From: Porphyromonadaceae bacterium UBA4277
GTDB taxonomy: Bacteria > Bacteroidota > Bacteroidia > Bacteroidales > Muribaculaceae
Length of the DNA: 27,051 nucleotides
Assembly: GCA_002395965.1 (NCBI GenBank)
Contig: DGVT01000076.1
Coordinates: 31,047 to 58,097 of the forward strand
Reading direction: 5' to 3'
Positions within the stretch are counted from its first letter, which is position 1, and each line of letters starts with the position of its first letter. Of the stretch, positions 25,028-27,051 are shown one piece after another. Both the position numbers and the translations under genes were made by a program. Under the pieces are notes generated by a model. The model was not told where the DNA came from. It did not search any database and saw only the letters and a list, made by a program, of their open reading frames with translations.

Positions 25028-25035
25028 CCGTTAGA

Positions 25036-25977
25036 ATGCACGACATGATTACCATACTTGGTCCTACGGCAAGCGGTAAGACGCGCTTGGCTGTAGCCCT
25101 TGCACTGAAGCTGAATGCGGAAATTATCAGCGCAGACAGCCGACAGGTGTATCGGCGTATGGATATCGGGACGGGTAAGGATTTGGACGACTATTGTGTT
25201 GAAGGGCAACGCGTTCCATACCATTTGATAGACATCTGCGAGCCGGGAACGAAATACAATCTGTTTGAATATCAGCGCGATTTCCTTGCTGCCTACGACT
25301 TGATTCGCGGGCGGAACCGGCTCCCGCTGCTGTGTGGCGGTACGGGGTTGTATATAGAGTCGGTCCTGAAGGGCTATCAACTGTCGCCCGTGCCTCAAGA
25401 TGCGGCATTGAGGGAGCGCCTCTCGGACAAGTCGTTGGACGAACTGACCGAGATGTTGCGCGACTTGAAGCGACAGACAGGCTCTGCGATGCACAACCGT
25501 TCGGACGTTGACACACCGCAACGTGCCATTCGTGCCATCGAGATAGAGATGGGAGTGCTCGCCGCCCGGCGCGACAAGGATGAAGGCAGGTGCATGGAAC
25601 GGTCGTTTCCGCAAATCAACTCCGTCATTCTCGGCGTTGACATTGACCGCGAAGAGCGCCGGAAAAAGATTACCGCGCGACTGAAAGAGCGCTTGGAACA
25701 AGGCATGGCAGACGAGGTGCGCAGCCTCTTGGACGAAGGAATCTCTCCTGAAGACCTGACGTATTACGGATTGGAGTATCGCTATGTCACGGAATATGTC
25801 ACGGGAAAAATCACCTTCGACGAAATGTTCCAGCGGTTGGAGATTGCCATCCATCAGTTTGCCAAGCGGCAGATGACGTGGTTCCGGGGAATGGAACGGC
25901 GTGGATTCACAATACATTGGATAGACGCCATGTTGCCGATGGACGAGAAAATAAGTCAAGCCCTTTCATATATATAA
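25036..25977 (+). CDS. miaA: tRNA dimethylallyltransferase MiaA
   Basis: Transfers an isoprenyl group to N6 of adenine 37 in tRNAs that read codons starting with U. From the ATG at 25036 it has 313 residues (310 from the ATG at 25045, which is equally possible). The P-loop GPTASGKT comes at once, followed by the catalytic/binding stretch IISADSRQVYRRMDIGTGK, VPYHLIDI, LCGGTGLYIESVL and the tRNA-binding GLEYR segment, all in the family order. Start choice rests on the promoter ending at 25027. It lies 13 bases before the lipid-kinase-like gene and probably shares its transcript. Confidence 0.95.
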   Translation: MHDMITILGPTASGKTRLAVALALKLNAEIISADSRQVYRRMDIGTGKDLDDYCVEGQRVPYHLIDICEPGTKYNLFEYQRDFLAAYDLIRGRNRLPLLCGGTGLYIESVLKGYQLSPVPQDAALRERLSDKSLDELTEMLRDLKRQTGSAMHNRSDVDTPQRAIRAIEIEMGVLAARRDKDEGRCMERSFPQINSVILGVDIDREERRKKITARLKERLEQGMADEVRSLLDEGISPEDLTYYGLEYRYVTEYVTGKITFDEMFQRLEIAIHQFAKRQMTWFRGMERRGFTIHWIDAMLPMDEKISQALSYI

Positions 25978-25990
25978 ATAATGTATAGCA

Positions 25991-26926
25991 ATGAGTAGCA
26001 GTATCGACAAGAAGTGGGGAATCATCTATTGCCCGAAAAATGCCTTCCGTCCGCAGAAACGATGGGAGAAGATAGAAAAGAGCCTTCGTGCGCACGAAAT
26101 CGACTTCGATTTGGTGCAAAGTGAAAACTCCGCAGGTGTGGAACGCCTTGTGACCATGATGATTAACAATGGCTACAAGACGTTGGTAATCGTCGGCGGC
26201 GACTCTGCTTTGAACGATGCGGTGAACTGTCTGATGCAGGCGGAAAAGTCGGTGCGTGAGAGCATCGCACTCGGAGTCATTCCAAACGGTTCAATCAACG
26301 ACTTTGCCAAGTTCTGGGACTTCAAGGAGAGCGAAGTCGAGCAGACCGTCGCATGGTTGAAGAAACACCGCACGAGGAAGATAGACCTGGGATGTATCCG
26401 ATATACGAACAAGAACAACGAGCGTTGCCACCGCTATTTCCTCAATAGCATGAACGTCGGGCTGGTGGCTGCGGTGATGAATCTTCGCCGTAAGACGCGC
26501 GGATATTTCGGTTCGAAGACGCTTTCGTTCATCCCCTCATCGCTGATGATGATTTTCCAGCGGCTGGACTATAAGATGAAATTGCGAATCAATTCCGATA
26601 CCATCAACCGGAAAGTCATGGCGGTGTGTGTCGGCAACGCTACGGCATACGGCATGACCCCCAATGCCGTTCCCTATAATGGCTTGTTGGACGTCTCTGT
26701 CATATCCCATCCGGAGATGACCAAGCTGATAGAGGGCTTCTATCTGCTGTATAACGGAAAGATACTGAACCACAAAGACGTGCACCCTTACCGCACGCGC
26801 GAGGTCTATTTCGACAAGGCAGAGCGCGCAATGGTCAGTCTTGACGGAAGATTGTTGGCGACACCGGTCGGACCGTTCAAGGTGACAGTAGAGCAGGAGG
26901 TCATCAATTTCCTCATACCGGGATAG
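25991..26926 (+). CDS. Diacylglycerol/sphingosine kinase-like lipid kinase
   Basis: A 311-residue protein of the DAGK catalytic family (YegS/DgkB/LCB5-like), expected to phosphorylate a lipid alcohol with ATP on the inner membrane face. The nucleotide loop is GGDSALND at 69-76, where most family members have GGDGTxNE; the second family motif GVIPNGSINDFAKFW follows and is close to the usual GTxNDFAR. The C-terminal beta-domain is present (VCVGNATAYGMTPNAVPYNGLLDVSVI and SLDGRLLATP), so the protein is complete. The Gly-to-Ser and Thr-to-Ala changes may alter activity, or be a group feature. In Bacteroidota, such kinases could act on sphingolipid or diacylglycerol pools; the substrate is unknown. 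Confidence 0.85.
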   Translation: MSSSIDKKWGIIYCPKNAFRPQKRWEKIEKSLRAHEIDFDLVQSENSAGVERLVTMMINNGYKTLVIVGGDSALNDAVNCLMQAEKSVRESIALGVIPNGSINDFAKFWDFKESEVEQTVAWLKKHRTRKIDLGCIRYTNKNNERCHRYFLNSMNVGLVAAVMNLRRKTRGYFGSKTLSFIPSSLMMIFQRLDYKMKLRINSDTINRKVMAVCVGNATAYGMTPNAVPYNGLLDVSVISHPEMTKLIEGFYLLYNGKILNHKDVHPYRTREVYFDKAERAMVSLDGRLLATPVGPFKVTVEQEVINFLIPG

Positions 26927-26955
26927 CATCCTGTATTTTGCCAACTTGCTGCTTC

Positions 26956-26969
26956 TGCATATTTATGCA
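26956..26969. promoter_or_regulatory. Palindrome resembling an ARG box (ArgR operator)
   Basis: TGCATA-TT-TATGCA is a perfect 14-base palindrome in the otherwise gene-free last 125 bases. It fits the E. coli ARG-box layout TGAAT-wwww-ATTCA with one symmetrical change per half-site. It could regulate a gene just beyond the window. A second small palindrome, AAAAGTT-C-AACTTTT, lies at about 27034-27048. Confidence 0.3.
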
Positions 26970-27051
26970 TAGGCGGAGCCGTTGGTGCGTGTTTTGTAAA
27001 TTCTTGAATTTCAATACGTTAAATATTGCTTTCCAAAAGTTCAACTTTTAG

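Noticed and set aside
25003..25035. TTG start for miaA
   Set aside because: It would place the start codon between the -33 and -7 boxes of the promoter; ATGs at 25036 and 25045 fit the family N-terminus.
25015..25959. A 314-codon open frame on the minus strand
   Set aside because: Exact shadow of miaA with no family motif and with the miaA promoter inside it.

Overview
The window comes from a member of the Bacteroidota, most likely order Bacteroidales (Muribaculaceae- or Prevotella-like; the family is an inference). The signs are TAnnTTTG-type promoter elements, A-rich translation starts without clear Shine-Dalgarno sequences, a BspA-like leucine-rich-repeat protein with a dockerin-like end, and a division/cell-wall cluster that lacks murF, murB and ddl. 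No tRNA, rRNA, CRISPR array or transposase gene was seen.

Layout. Bases 1-1412, minus strand: the 5' part of fabG (fatty-acid synthesis), a small lipoprotein gene, and a broken PepSY-like fragment. Bases 1585-18686, plus strand: the dcw cluster in the order rsmH, ftsL-like, ftsI (PASTA type), murE, mraY, murD, ftsW, murG, murC, ftsQ, ftsA, ftsZ, and then a second, divergent ftsZ. These genes make the cytoplasmic and lipid-linked peptidoglycan precursors (MurC, MurD, MurE, MraY, MurG) and build the divisome that uses them (FtsZ, FtsA, FtsQ, FtsL, FtsW, FtsI). No mraZ is found in front of rsmH. Bases 18687-21907: a gene for a secreted BspA-like/dockerin protein, lying between two long, nearly identical non-coding direct repeats. 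Bases 22072-24018: yqeY and serS. Bases 24121-26926: a TrmH-family RNA methyltransferase gene (minus) diverging from miaA and a lipid-kinase-like gene (plus). The last 125 bases hold a palindrome resembling an ARG box.

The most striking feature is the tandem pair of ftsZ genes at the end of the dcw cluster. Both encoded proteins keep the tubulin signature and the catalytic T7-loop aspartates. FtsZ2 has a 4-residue deletion just before the nucleotide-binding T3 loop and almost no linker. Both proteins end in the same unusual C-terminal module, and the last 30 bases of the two genes are identical. A 13-bp hairpin separates them.

A second layer is intergenic. A composite repeat with a perfect 15-bp palindrome sits just upstream of mraY and murC, and a related tandem-repeat form sits upstream of serS. 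Codon choice seems to change within serS: the 3' half of serS and the following genes prefer other Pro, Thr, Ser and Val codons and have compact intergenic regions. This suggests a recombination or assembly junction near 23.5 kb.
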